Below, one piece after another: positions 1-6,383 of a stretch of DNA of 6,864 nt. Made by a program: the position numbers and the translations under genes. This stretch comes from Bacillota bacterium (lineage in GTDB: Bacteria > Bacillota_E > Sulfobacillia > Sulfobacillales > Sulfobacillaceae). The stretch lies in NCBI GenBank assembly GCA_021802375.1, contig JAKAAL010000220.1:1-6864 (forward strand). The letters are read 5' to 3'. The stretch's first letter is position 1. Every line of letters begins with the position of its first letter. Below the pieces are notes generated by a model. It searched no databases and had not been told where the DNA came from. It worked only from the letters and a program-made list of their open reading frames with translations.

Positions 1-345
1 ATTGCTATGGGACACGGATCACCGCATCGGATACGGTTGGTCACTCGTACCAGCAAAAGCCGGACAGTAGAACGCATCAATTTCTAGACACTATAGCCAA
101 GCAGCAACAGTATTGCACGGTCAGCAAAAAAAGGCTCTTTCTCAAAATTACGCTGTGAGGTTTTCTGCCAGGAGCACAGTGTAGGCATTAAGTAACTCCA
201 TCCCGGCACGTCCGTCTCCCGCGATGTGCAGCTATCACTGAATTCGAGAATGAGCCTAAAAGTCTTAATTTTACGATCCTCTTTTCTGTTTGTCCATAGG
301 CTTGGCACATTAAAATTTTAGGGTTCCTTAGTACTTGACCAACAA
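1..345. other. Left-edge stretch with no supported gene
   Basis: I see no gene here. All three forward frames are open at the left edge and close after 28, 22 and 51 codons; none gives a protein I recognise, so the tail of an upstream gene cannot be shown or excluded. A 74-codon reverse frame (84-308) has no convincing ribosome site and no recognisable motif. There is a 10-nt perfect palindrome TAAAATTTTA at 311-320. No tRNA, terminator or repeat array was seen. Confidence 0.5.
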
Positions 346-374
346 TAGACGATTCATGGAGAGGTATCTATAAT
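346..374 (+). promoter_or_regulatory. Probable sigma-A type promoter of the transporter gene
   Basis: A perfect -10 box TATAAT lies at 369-374. Exactly 17 nt upstream is a -35-like box TAGACG at 346-351, matching TTGACA at four of six positions. Transcription would start near 381 and leave a leader of about 127 nt before the start codon at 508. A better-looking TTGACC at 335-340 is 28 nt from the -10 box, too far to pair with it. This is the best promoter I found in the window. Confidence 0.6.
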
Positions 375-404
375 GTGAAAACTAGGAGCTTTCTAAAACT
401 TTTG

Positions 405-427
405 AATGCGAGGGGGACACCCGCATT
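405..427 (+). other. Hairpin in the transporter mRNA leader
   Basis: AATGCG (405-410) pairs with CGCATT (422-427). After a bulged A at 411 two more G-C pairs form (412-413 with 420-421), leaving a six-base loop. It lies in the untranslated leader between the predicted promoter and the ribosome site. I compared the leader by eye with common riboswitch cores that I remember (TPP, SAM, cobalamin, tetrahydrofolate, fluoride, ZTP, guanidine) and found no match. Its function is unknown, and a hairpin of this size can arise by chance. Confidence 0.35.
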
Positions 428-485
428 GGAAATGCCCAAGGCGGCCATGGGGGGTCCTCAGCGACCGTCGATGCAGAAAAAACAA

Positions 486-499
486 TCCCTTAAGGGAGG
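486..499 (+). promoter_or_regulatory. Shine-Dalgarno site of the transporter, overlapped by a small hairpin
   Basis: AAGGGAGG at 492-499 lies 8 nt before the ATG at 508. This decides the start against an in-frame ATG at 406, which has no such site and would add 34 residues of unlikely sequence. The ribosome site overlaps the 12-nt palindrome TCCCTTAAGGGA (486-497), which can fold as a 4-bp stem with a TTAA loop and partly mask the site. Confidence 0.7.
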
Positions 500-507
500 C
501 AAGGCGG

Positions 508-1887
508 ATGTTTTCTGGAAATGTGGTATCAAACCGAGATCCATTGAATGTGGTCAATCGGCTAGAGCGGTTGCCGATGACGTCCTATCAAAATCGATTG
601 TTTGGCGTTGTCGCCACGGCGTGGTTGGCCGATCAAATTAATGTTGCGTTGCTTGCGTTCCTAATTGTTCCGGTAACTCTCTATTTTCATCTTTCAGTGG
701 TCCAAATTGGAATTTTGGCGGCCATGACCTATTTAGGGCAGGGAATTGGTAATGTGATTGCCAGTTATGCTGCTGACAAGTGGGGCCGACGCGGAGTTTT
801 TCAAGTTATTATTGTTGTGTGGGGTATCGGAAGTTTCCTGGCAGCCGTCTCATGGAATCCCATTTCTTTAATGGTTTTTCGTTGTTTGATTGGAATTGGG
901 GTAGGAGGAGAGGCGCCTATAGCGCAGGCTATTTTGTCCGAGTTTATTCCTGCAAAAAAACGCGGCCAATATATCGCATGGATGGAAGGTTTTTGGACCA
1001 TTGGATACATTTTGTCTGGCGTTGTGACCTTGCTCGTACTACCCCTATTATCTAGAAATGGATGGCGCCTCGTGTTTGTAGCCGTTGGACTGTTTGCGAT
1101 TGTGGTCTTTTTAGCGCGGCGCAACATTCCCGAATCGCCACGATGGCTGATGGACAATGGACAAATTGATAAAGCGGAAGAAGTGTTGCGGGGTATTGAA
1201 AAGAAAGTGGAACAGCGGTGGGGACGAGCACTTCCAGCGGCAAGCGACACGGTGATCACGGAGCAGCATTTGCACACCAATCCTATTCACACTCTTTGGA
1301 ACAGGCGCTACCTCAAACGCACCTTGATGGCGGCGGGCCTGTGGTTTTTTGCTCTATTGGGGTATTTTGGATTAACATCGTGGCTAACCACCTTATTACA
1401 CGCACACGGCTACAGCGTGGTCTCATCCATTGGGTTTGTCACCCTCATCTCGTTGGGGGGGATTCCCGGATTTATAGTGGCGGCGTGGTTGCTTGAACGA
1501 CTTGGACGGAAACCTACGATGGCAATTTTCTTGCTATTGAGTGCGACCACTGCGTATTTTTATGGCCATCCAACCACAGGTTTGCTGTTTATTGAGGGGT
1601 TTTTGATGCAATTCTTCTTCTTCGGCATGTGGTGCGTCCTCTATGCTTATACACCAGAGCTTTATCCAACTCGCGCAAGATCGTCAGGCGCAGGGTGGGC
1701 ATCGGCTTTCGGGCGCGTAGGAGCGATCCTCGGGCCCGTTATTGTAGCCTTTATGCTGAAATCGACGTCGGGTGGAGAAGGCGCGGTCTTTACGTTAGGC
1801 GCTGTAAGTTTCGTGATAGCAACCTTGCTGGTACTGGTATTAGGTCCTGAAACTAAGGGCAAGATTTTGGAACAAATCGCAGACTGA
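508..1887 (+). CDS. Major facilitator superfamily transporter (metabolite:H+ symporter type)
   Basis: This is a 459-residue integral membrane transporter, the normal length for a 12-helix MFS protein. It has a hydrophilic N-terminal tail of about 30 residues, then helix 1 near residues 32-56 with an Asp (D42) in its first half. The family signatures are all present: the loop 2-3 motif D-K-W-G-R-R at 90-95, PESPRWL at 208-214 leading into the central cytoplasmic loop, the loop 8-9 motif R-L-G-R-K-P at 331-336, and PELYPTRAR at 383-391 after helix 10. The last two motifs are typical of the sugar-porter and organic-acid/metabolite:H+ symporter branch. The substrate cannot be read from the sequence; small organic acids, aromatic acids or sugars are all possible. 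It has its own promoter and terminator and so appears monocistronic. The start at 508 is chosen for the AAGGGAGG site 8 nt upstream. Confidence 0.92.
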   Translation: MFSGNVVSNRDPLNVVNRLERLPMTSYQNRLFGVVATAWLADQINVALLAFLIVPVTLYFHLSVVQIGILAAMTYLGQGIGNVIASYAADKWGRRGVFQVIIVVWGIGSFLAAVSWNPISLMVFRCLIGIGVGGEAPIAQAILSEFIPAKKRGQYIAWMEGFWTIGYILSGVVTLLVLPLLSRNGWRLVFVAVGLFAIVVFLARRNIPESPRWLMDNGQIDKAEEVLRGIEKKVEQRWGRALPAASDTVITEQHLHTNPIHTLWNRRYLKRTLMAAGLWFFALLGYFGLTSWLTTLLHAHGYSVVSSIGFVTLISLGGIPGFIVAAWLLERLGRKPTMAIFLLLSATTAYFYGHPTTGLLFIEGFLMQFFFFGMWCVLYAYTPELYPTRARSSGAGWASAFGRVGAILGPVIVAFMLKSTSGGEGAVFTLGAVSFVIATLLVLVLGPETKGKILEQIAD

Positions 1888-1941
1888 GAAACAGATCACC
1901 GCAAATGGACGTTAGACACAGTGGTTTTACGCACGTTATTT

Positions 1942-1986
1942 ATCTAAAGCTTCCTGACGCTGCCGCGCGGGGAAGCTTTAGATTTA
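1942..1986 (+). terminator. Rho-independent terminator after the transporter gene
   Basis: A perfect 13-bp stem, ATCTAAAGCTTCC (1942-1954) with GGAAGCTTTAGAT (1971-1983), encloses 16 nt. Those can form a further 3-bp CGC/GCG stem (1958-1960 with 1965-1967) around a TGCC loop. The right arm is followed by TTTATTT. It begins 54 nt after the transporter stop. The U-tract is short and interrupted, but the stem is long, so termination is likely. It separates the transporter from the downstream operon. Confidence 0.85.
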
Positions 1987-3050
1987 TTTGCGATTCGTTG
2001 GGAGCATGGTGACCAGGAACTGCGACTTATGGGGAATGCTATGGGAAACTACGCCACATGATTGGGGCGCGATCGTCCTTACCCGGGACGCTTGAGTATT
2101 GGCCGCGGATATACGCCACGGTAATAAAAATCCCCCCGGATCAGACGGGTGTCTAGCCGTTCGGATTCCTAATTGGGTCGCAAAAAAGGAGTGGCAGGAA
2201 AGGGGGCGGGTTTTGCGGTCTCCCTGGGTAGGGCAAGCGGTGTTTTTCAACGTCGCAACGGACTCAAGGGCAGTGACCTAGGAGCAATGAAGTTGTAACC
2301 TACGAGCCCGTCTCCATTGGGCTTGACTCGTACCCAGATTGTGTATATTACTTCCACAGCGGAATCTGGTGTTTCGGCCGCTAGACATCGGTGCTACCTC
2401 CTTGTGATCGGCGTTCTTCCCGGTTTCATCCGGCTGCTCATCCAGACCTACATGGAGTGTGGGACCGGTATTGGTACGCGTGTGTCCAAACAATTTCACG
2501 ATCAAGGTGCGGTTGGTGATAGGACTTACCGCAAGGCATCTGAGGACTTTGTACTTCGGAGCTATTGCGTTCTGTTTTACTGCAAAATACCTAAATTGAC
2601 GACTAACATGGGTCCGATCCCCCTGATACTACGGGAAAATTGGCATTCTTGTCACGCCGTTCGTCAGTTTCCTCCCCGCAACGTAACAAAATACCATGGG
2701 ACCGTCCGGTGATACATATGTTTCGTTGCTACCGGTTTAGCGTTCCTTCGCGGTTCAAGCAAAGTCCGACAAAAACGGCAATATACCATAGCGGGTTCAC
2801 GCCAAGCTATTCAGACCAAAAACTGGGAAATTATGGGGGAAATTTGAGTGCCTCTTAGTCTATTGGTTAGAGCATAGTCATTGGCTCGCGATGGGGAAAA
2901 CGAACCGAACTTTGGACCGGCACGACAACAGTGGAAAGAAAACTTTGTGGATTCTGACCATATCAATGTTCTGCAGGGGTTAGTTACTGTAAATATAGGC
3001 GACGGGGGGGCACCCATCGACCAGTGGAAACATCATTTATGTTGAAAGCG
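1987..3050. other. 1.07-kb stretch with no recognisable gene or RNA
   Basis: I found nothing here that I can name. The longest forward frame (2317-2712, 131 codons) opens with TTG without a ribosome site and has an unusual Cys/His-rich composition with no family resemblance. Reverse frames of 75-88 codons are equally unconvincing. AGGAG at 2280-2284 precedes an ATG that closes after three codons. TTGACT (2323-2328) and TATATT (2344-2349) resemble promoter boxes but are only 15 nt apart. No transposon end, CRISPR, tRNA or rRNA was seen. It may be a decayed gene, an unrecognised regulatory region or foreign filler. The promoter of the downstream operon should lie here, but I cannot place it. 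Confidence 0.5.
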
Positions 3051-3061
3051 AGGGTAAACCT

Positions 3062-3946
3062 GTGTCGGATGAGAAGCCAAAACGAAAAAAGGTTACCATT
3101 CCCAAACTTTACGAAAAGAAGCAACGCGGTGAGCCAATTGTCATGTGCGGGATTAATGATTACCCGCATGCGCGTGCCTCGGATCTTGTCGGAGGTCTCG
3201 ATATTGCTTCGGTAGGGGATAGCGGCGCTATGGTGAACTTTGGCCGTGACACTACCTTGGATGTACCGTTTGAAGAAGAATTGGTTATGGTGCAAGCCGT
3301 CCGTCGTGGAACGCAGTACGCCATGGTTTTGGCGGACATGCCCTACATGACGTATCAGGTGTCCAAAGAAGAGGCAATCCGCAATGCGGGCCGTTATGTC
3401 TCTGAAGGTGGCGCCGAAGTGATGAAATGCGAAGGTGATAAATATACCGCAGAGAATATTGGGGCCATCGTGCGTGCGGGAGTTCCCGTCATGGGTCATA
3501 TTGGCATGACCCCTATGTCTGCAGCCAAGTTTGGAGGATTCAAGCCCCAAGGCATGACCGCACAACGCGCTGCCCAGTTGATCGATGATGCCAAGGCGAT
3601 GGAAGATGCGGGATGTTTTGCTATTTTGTTGGAATGGTGTGCCGCAGAAGTGGGCGCGTACCTCTCAAAAAATCTAGCGGTTCCCGTCATTAGTCTTGGA
3701 GCGGGACCTTACTGCGACGGTGTGCATGTCATCGGCGGGGATTTATTTTGGCTTTATGATAAGTTCGTGCCGCAGCACTCAAAGGTCTACGTGAACATCC
3801 GGGAGATCTTCCAACAGGTCTATCGAGACTATATTGCCGACGTCACCAATCGGACATATCCTGAGCCGGCGCATTGGATTACGATGCCCGACAGCGAACG
3901 TTTGATTTTCGAGAAAATGCTGCACACGGAACTTGATATGGCTTAA
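3062..3946 (+). CDS. PanB-family hydroxymethyltransferase (divergent ketopantoate hydroxymethyltransferase homologue)
   Basis: The protein has 294 residues, slightly longer than usual PanB (about 265-280). It is a (beta/alpha)8 enzyme of the PEP-mutase/KPHMT superfamily. PanB transfers a hydroxymethyl group from methylene-tetrahydrofolate to 2-oxoisovalerate, giving ketopantoate. The residues matching the E. coli metal and catalytic set are all present: D53 in VGDS, D92 in ADMPYMTY, K122 and E124 in MKCEG, H146 in GHIGMTP and E191 in LLEW. Several usually fixed positions differ: the N-terminal TAYDYP motif reads GINDYP (30-35), LTPQ reads MTPM (149-152), and the DGQ after the GAG turn reads DGV (219-221). 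The family is therefore certain, but the substrate is less so. The GTG start has GAGGG (3050-3054) 7 nt upstream; the frame stays open back to 2999 without a usual start codon. No panC or panD is in the window. It leads the fhc genes, with 35 nt to the next start, so methylene-H4MPT is a plausible C1 donor (inference). Confidence 0.88.
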   Translation: MSDEKPKRKKVTIPKLYEKKQRGEPIVMCGINDYPHARASDLVGGLDIASVGDSGAMVNFGRDTTLDVPFEEELVMVQAVRRGTQYAMVLADMPYMTYQVSKEEAIRNAGRYVSEGGAEVMKCEGDKYTAENIGAIVRAGVPVMGHIGMTPMSAAKFGGFKPQGMTAQRAAQLIDDAKAMEDAGCFAILLEWCAAEVGAYLSKNLAVPVISLGAGPYCDGVHVIGGDLFWLYDKFVPQHSKVYVNIREIFQQVYRDYIADVTNRTYPEPAHWITMPDSERLIFEKMLHTELDMA

Positions 3947-3953
3947 ATGCGAA

Positions 3954-3973
3954 CCTTTCTTGACGAAAGGAGG
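3954..3973 (+). promoter_or_regulatory. Shine-Dalgarno of the FhcB-like gene inside a hairpin
   Basis: AAAGGAGG (3966-3973) is a near-perfect ribosome site 8 nt before the GTG at 3982. Its 5' half lies in the right arm of a 6-bp hairpin, CCTTTC (3954-3959) with GAAAGG (3965-3970), with the loop TTGAC. The PanB-like gene stops at 3946, only 7 nt before the hairpin, so ribosomes ending there would melt it. The layout suggests translational coupling of the two genes (inference). It has no U-tract, so it is not a terminator. Confidence 0.6.
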
Positions 3974-3981
3974 CTGTCGCT

Positions 3982-4938
3982 GTGGTGGGTGAGATCTGTG
4001 GCGGGTGTGGTTTGGCCTGCGAGAATTCCGATGAATGTGCCACGTCCTTGAGGTGGAGGCAGCAAACTATCTCCTCTGACAGGGATTTCATGATAAGCCC
4101 GCAAGTGGCCCGTCAACTGCTTTCTCAAGCCACTTGCGCTGCTATTGTGATAGGCTCCGGTGTCCCTGCCGGTGAAGTATTGACATGGGTGGAAGTGGCC
4201 AATCGATATCACACGCTGTGGGTATGGGACCAGGATACTCGCGTTGAACAAGCATGGGCTCTAGAGGGTGGCAAGCACGCTCACTTTGATTGGGTCGTCC
4301 AATGTGCAGACAAGCTATTGGTTTGGGCGGTGGATGTGGATCGATATCCTCCTTGGGACTTACGGTTTAATACCAATCAGAAACAGATTCTTAAACCGCC
4401 CGCTGTTCGCGGCGATCTCTCTTGGCGTTGGATTATGGCTCAATGGGCACCCAGTAATGTCAGTTATTGGGAACGGACTGCCATTTTACTAGACCCGTAC
4501 GCCGTAGACGAAACAACGCTGTTCCTGTTACACCGGTGGTCAAACAGGGACAGCGGTCCCTATTTGGCATTGGTCACTACGCATCCGCATAGACTGGGGG
4601 CCCGGCGGTTGGCGGTAGAATTAGTGGGCACCGTTTTACCCGGATGGTCCGCGGTGGACGAAGGGCGCATCCAATATGGACTCACCACTAGCCATCTTTC
4701 CGCATGGGGTTGCGACGTTGTCATTTGGGTGCAAGGAGATGAGACGGCCGCCCTGCCCTCTAACTTAGGTGCTACCGTAATTGTTGTGGGGCCTGCACCG
4801 CTGCCCGACCATCCCTGGATTCCCCTGCATTGGGCACGGGATAGGGGCGGGTGGTCTTTGGCGGATGATGGGGTGGTGGTGCAATGGCGGTCAAAAGAAG
4901 AACTGGAAACTGTTGCGCATGACTGGTTTTTGGCATAA
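3982..4938 (+). CDS. fhcB: FhcB-like subunit of the formyltransferase/hydrolase complex (degenerate FwdB/FmdB homologue)
   Basis: The protein has 318 residues, against roughly 430 for archaeal FwdB, the molybdenum/tungsten subunit of formylmethanofuran dehydrogenase. Resemblance is weak but ordered: an N-terminal CxxCxxxC cluster (C6, C9, C13) with C19 following; a beta-strand/glycine segment AAIVIGSG (53-60) like the FwdB domain start; WDQDTRVEQAWALEGG (82-97) where FwdB carries its metal-ligand CHG motif; CADKLLVWAVDVDRYPPW (108-125) matching the 'RADLII-WG-NP' region; and WVQGDE (249-254) in the C-terminal half. No Cys or Sec sits at the metal-ligand position, so no Mo/W-pterin chemistry is expected. 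The role is probably structural within an FhcABCD complex, as I recall for methylotrophic bacteria. The start GTG is set by AAAGGAGG. The stop is followed 12 nt later by the next start. The call rests as much on the neighbouring fhcA and fhcD genes as on sequence. Confidence 0.72.
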   Translation: MVGEICGGCGLACENSDECATSLRWRQQTISSDRDFMISPQVARQLLSQATCAAIVIGSGVPAGEVLTWVEVANRYHTLWVWDQDTRVEQAWALEGGKHAHFDWVVQCADKLLVWAVDVDRYPPWDLRFNTNQKQILKPPAVRGDLSWRWIMAQWAPSNVSYWERTAILLDPYAVDETTLFLLHRWSNRDSGPYLALVTTHPHRLGARRLAVELVGTVLPGWSAVDEGRIQYGLTTSHLSAWGCDVVIWVQGDETAALPSNLGATVIVVGPAPLPDHPWIPLHWARDRGGWSLADDGVVVQWRSKEELETVAHDWFLA

Positions 4939-4945
4939 GGGGTGA
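4939..4945 (+). promoter_or_regulatory. Ribosome site deciding the fhcA start
   Basis: GGGGTGA (4939-4945), directly after the fhcB stop, resembles the GAGGTGA part of the Shine-Dalgarno consensus and lies 5 nt before TTG at 4951. The alternative in-frame GTG at 4942 lies inside this site and has almost no upstream complementarity, so TTG is preferred. The two choices differ by three residues. Confidence 0.55.
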
Positions 4946-4950
4946 GGAGA

Positions 4951-6339
4951 TTGACGGGCACTTCCAAAGTATCGCTGACGGAGTATATTATTGATCCCCA
5001 AAACCAGAGGGAGGGATGGCATACTCTGACGATCGGGGACAGCGGAAGAATTGTTCACTGTCGGCCCACAGAGTCAGTGGGTGTCCCGAATTATTGCGTC
5101 GTGCCCGCGGGTGTGGATATGCACTCGCACGTGGTCAGCGAGGGCATTCATGCAGCGCGGGTTGTCAGCGGGGATGGCTTGGTTCCGGCGCTGCGCGATC
5201 TCCCCGCACTCTATCATAGGATTGGTTATACTACAGTGGTCGATGCGGCCGTGTCACCCGAAGAGGTGGGACTGGTGCGGCAGTGGATTGGAGCCCTGCC
5301 GACCCTGAATGTGGGATTTTTGGTGGTGGCAGGTGACCATCCCACCGTCGCAGAGCCTATTCGGAGACGATCCGTTGCCGGCGTACGCGATGCCCTTCGG
5401 GAATTGCTCGCAGCCAGCGGTGCGTGGGGAATCAAAGTAGTTAATCCTAGTGCGGCCGGACGCACACCCTTGGCTAATTTGCATGATCCGGGACCTTTGG
5501 GTGTGTCCCCTGCGGAACATATCCGCCTATTGGCTGAAGCCATCGACCAAATGAATATTGCCCATCCCATGCATATTCACGGCCTAGACCTGGGGATTCC
5601 TGGCAATATTGCTACCACTATGGCGATGTTGCAGGCAATCGAAGGCATTCCCGTTCATCTGGCCCATGCTCAGTTCCATGTCTATCGCGAAGTAGACGGA
5701 CAGATACGGTCGGGCGCTGAAGAGCTTGCAGACTGGGTAAATACCCATCCTGAAGTGAGTTTAGATTTGGGCCAGGTAATCTTTGGCCCTACGGTCACGG
5801 TCTCCGCGGACCTGTATCTCCAGGCTCGGTTAAGAGCAACCCATGGTGGGCGATGGGGCGTTTGGCGGGGGAGTTCTGGGGGTATTGCGGCAGTCCCGTA
5901 TCGGTATCGCAGAGCGAACCTAACCAACGCCATTCAATGGGCGGTAGGTTTGGAACTCGCGCTTTTAGTCAGCAACCCTTGGCAGGTCTTTATTTCTGTA
6001 GATCATCCCAATGGAGGCTCATTTCGTTCTTATCCAGCCATAATCCAATGGCTTACGTCCGCAGAATCCCGCCTGGCTGTCGTGGAACAATTGCCCAAAA
6101 AGGTCCAACAAATTTTGGATTTGCCTCACATGACCCGAGAGTATACAGACCGCGAGATTGTGGTGTCTTCCAGCGCCGGGCCTGCGCGCCGCTTGGGTTT
6201 AGTGTCCAATGGACATCTCGGTGAGGCGGCGGAAGCCGATGCGGCAGCTTATGCTCTGTACAACGGCCATGTGGACTGGTCCCAACCCCAATGGGTTATC
6301 AAAAATGGCCAACGGGTATGGACGGCAAACGAACCATAG
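4951..6339 (+). CDS. fhcA: Formylmethanofuran hydrolase subunit A (FhcA/FwdA-type amidohydrolase)
   Basis: FhcA hydrolyses the N-formyl group of formylmethanofuran (methylofuran in bacteria) to formate, in a cytoplasmic complex with FhcB, C and D. The 462-residue protein, counted from TTG, shows the family in order: VPAGVDMHSH (metal pair H58/H60), GIKVVNP with K162 as the likely carboxylated bridging lysine, HIHG-LG-PGN (H208, H210), HLAHAQFH (H236, H239, H243), the LDLGQVIFGPT strand (271-281), IQWAVGLEL (328-336) and VDHPNGG with D351. Predicted dinuclear-zinc ligands are therefore intact. Oddities: the conserved HxHxNNLGxPGN segment reads HIHGLDLGIPGN, losing the Asn pair. The protein also ends right after the GHLGEAAEADAA / VIKNGQ barrel-closing segment, so the C-terminal extension of about 80-100 residues found in typical family members (about 550 residues) is missing. 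The reading frame ends cleanly, so this looks like a compact form, not decay. Confidence 0.92.
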   Translation: MTGTSKVSLTEYIIDPQNQREGWHTLTIGDSGRIVHCRPTESVGVPNYCVVPAGVDMHSHVVSEGIHAARVVSGDGLVPALRDLPALYHRIGYTTVVDAAVSPEEVGLVRQWIGALPTLNVGFLVVAGDHPTVAEPIRRRSVAGVRDALRELLAASGAWGIKVVNPSAAGRTPLANLHDPGPLGVSPAEHIRLLAEAIDQMNIAHPMHIHGLDLGIPGNIATTMAMLQAIEGIPVHLAHAQFHVYREVDGQIRSGAEELADWVNTHPEVSLDLGQVIFGPTVTVSADLYLQARLRATHGGRWGVWRGSSGGIAAVPYRYRRANLTNAIQWAVGLELALLVSNPWQVFISVDHPNGGSFRSYPAIIQWLTSAESRLAVVEQLPKKVQQILDLPHMTREYTDREIVVSSSAGPARRLGLVSNGHLGEAAEADAAAYALYNGHVDWSQPQWVIKNGQRVWTANEP

Positions 6340-6383
6340 GCGATCGCAAGAGGGTACGGGAAGATTATCGGGAGGGTTTAACC

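Noticed and set aside
84..308. 74-codon reverse frame at the left edge
   Set aside because: No convincing ribosome site, no motif and no gene context on that strand.
302..325. Possible sigma-54 promoter (TTGGCAC)
   Set aside because: The required GC-containing -12 element at the right spacing is absent.
2323..2349. Promoter-like TTGACT and TATATT boxes
   Set aside because: The spacer is only 15 nt and no gene follows within reach.
2317..2712. 131-codon open frame on the + strand
   Set aside because: It starts at TTG without a ribosome site, has odd Cys/His-rich composition and matches no family I know; a frame this long can occur by chance in moderate-GC DNA.
2849..2920. tRNA-like stretch containing ATTGGTTAGAGCA
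   Set aside because: It resembles a D-arm, but no acceptor stem, anticodon stem or GGTTCRANNCC T-arm can be built around it.
2984..3565. 193-codon reverse frame opposite the PanB-like gene
   Set aside because: It is the antisense shadow of a gene whose family motifs are clear on the + strand.
508..3946. Transporter as substrate importer for the PanB-like/Fhc pathway
   Set aside because: A strong terminator and about 1 kb of unassigned DNA separate them, and the transporter has its own promoter, so proximity alone is not evidence.
3947..4051. Small frame beginning with ATG directly after the PanB-like stop (TAAATG)
   Set aside because: It runs 34 codons through the FhcB-like gene out of frame and has no ribosome site of its own; the FhcB-like frame has AAAGGAGG and family motifs.
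6340..6347. Palindrome GCGATCGC between fhcA and fhcD
   Set aside because: It is identical to the cyanobacterial HIP1 octamer, but I noticed only this single copy and nothing else here points to cyanobacteria; chance is the simplest explanation.
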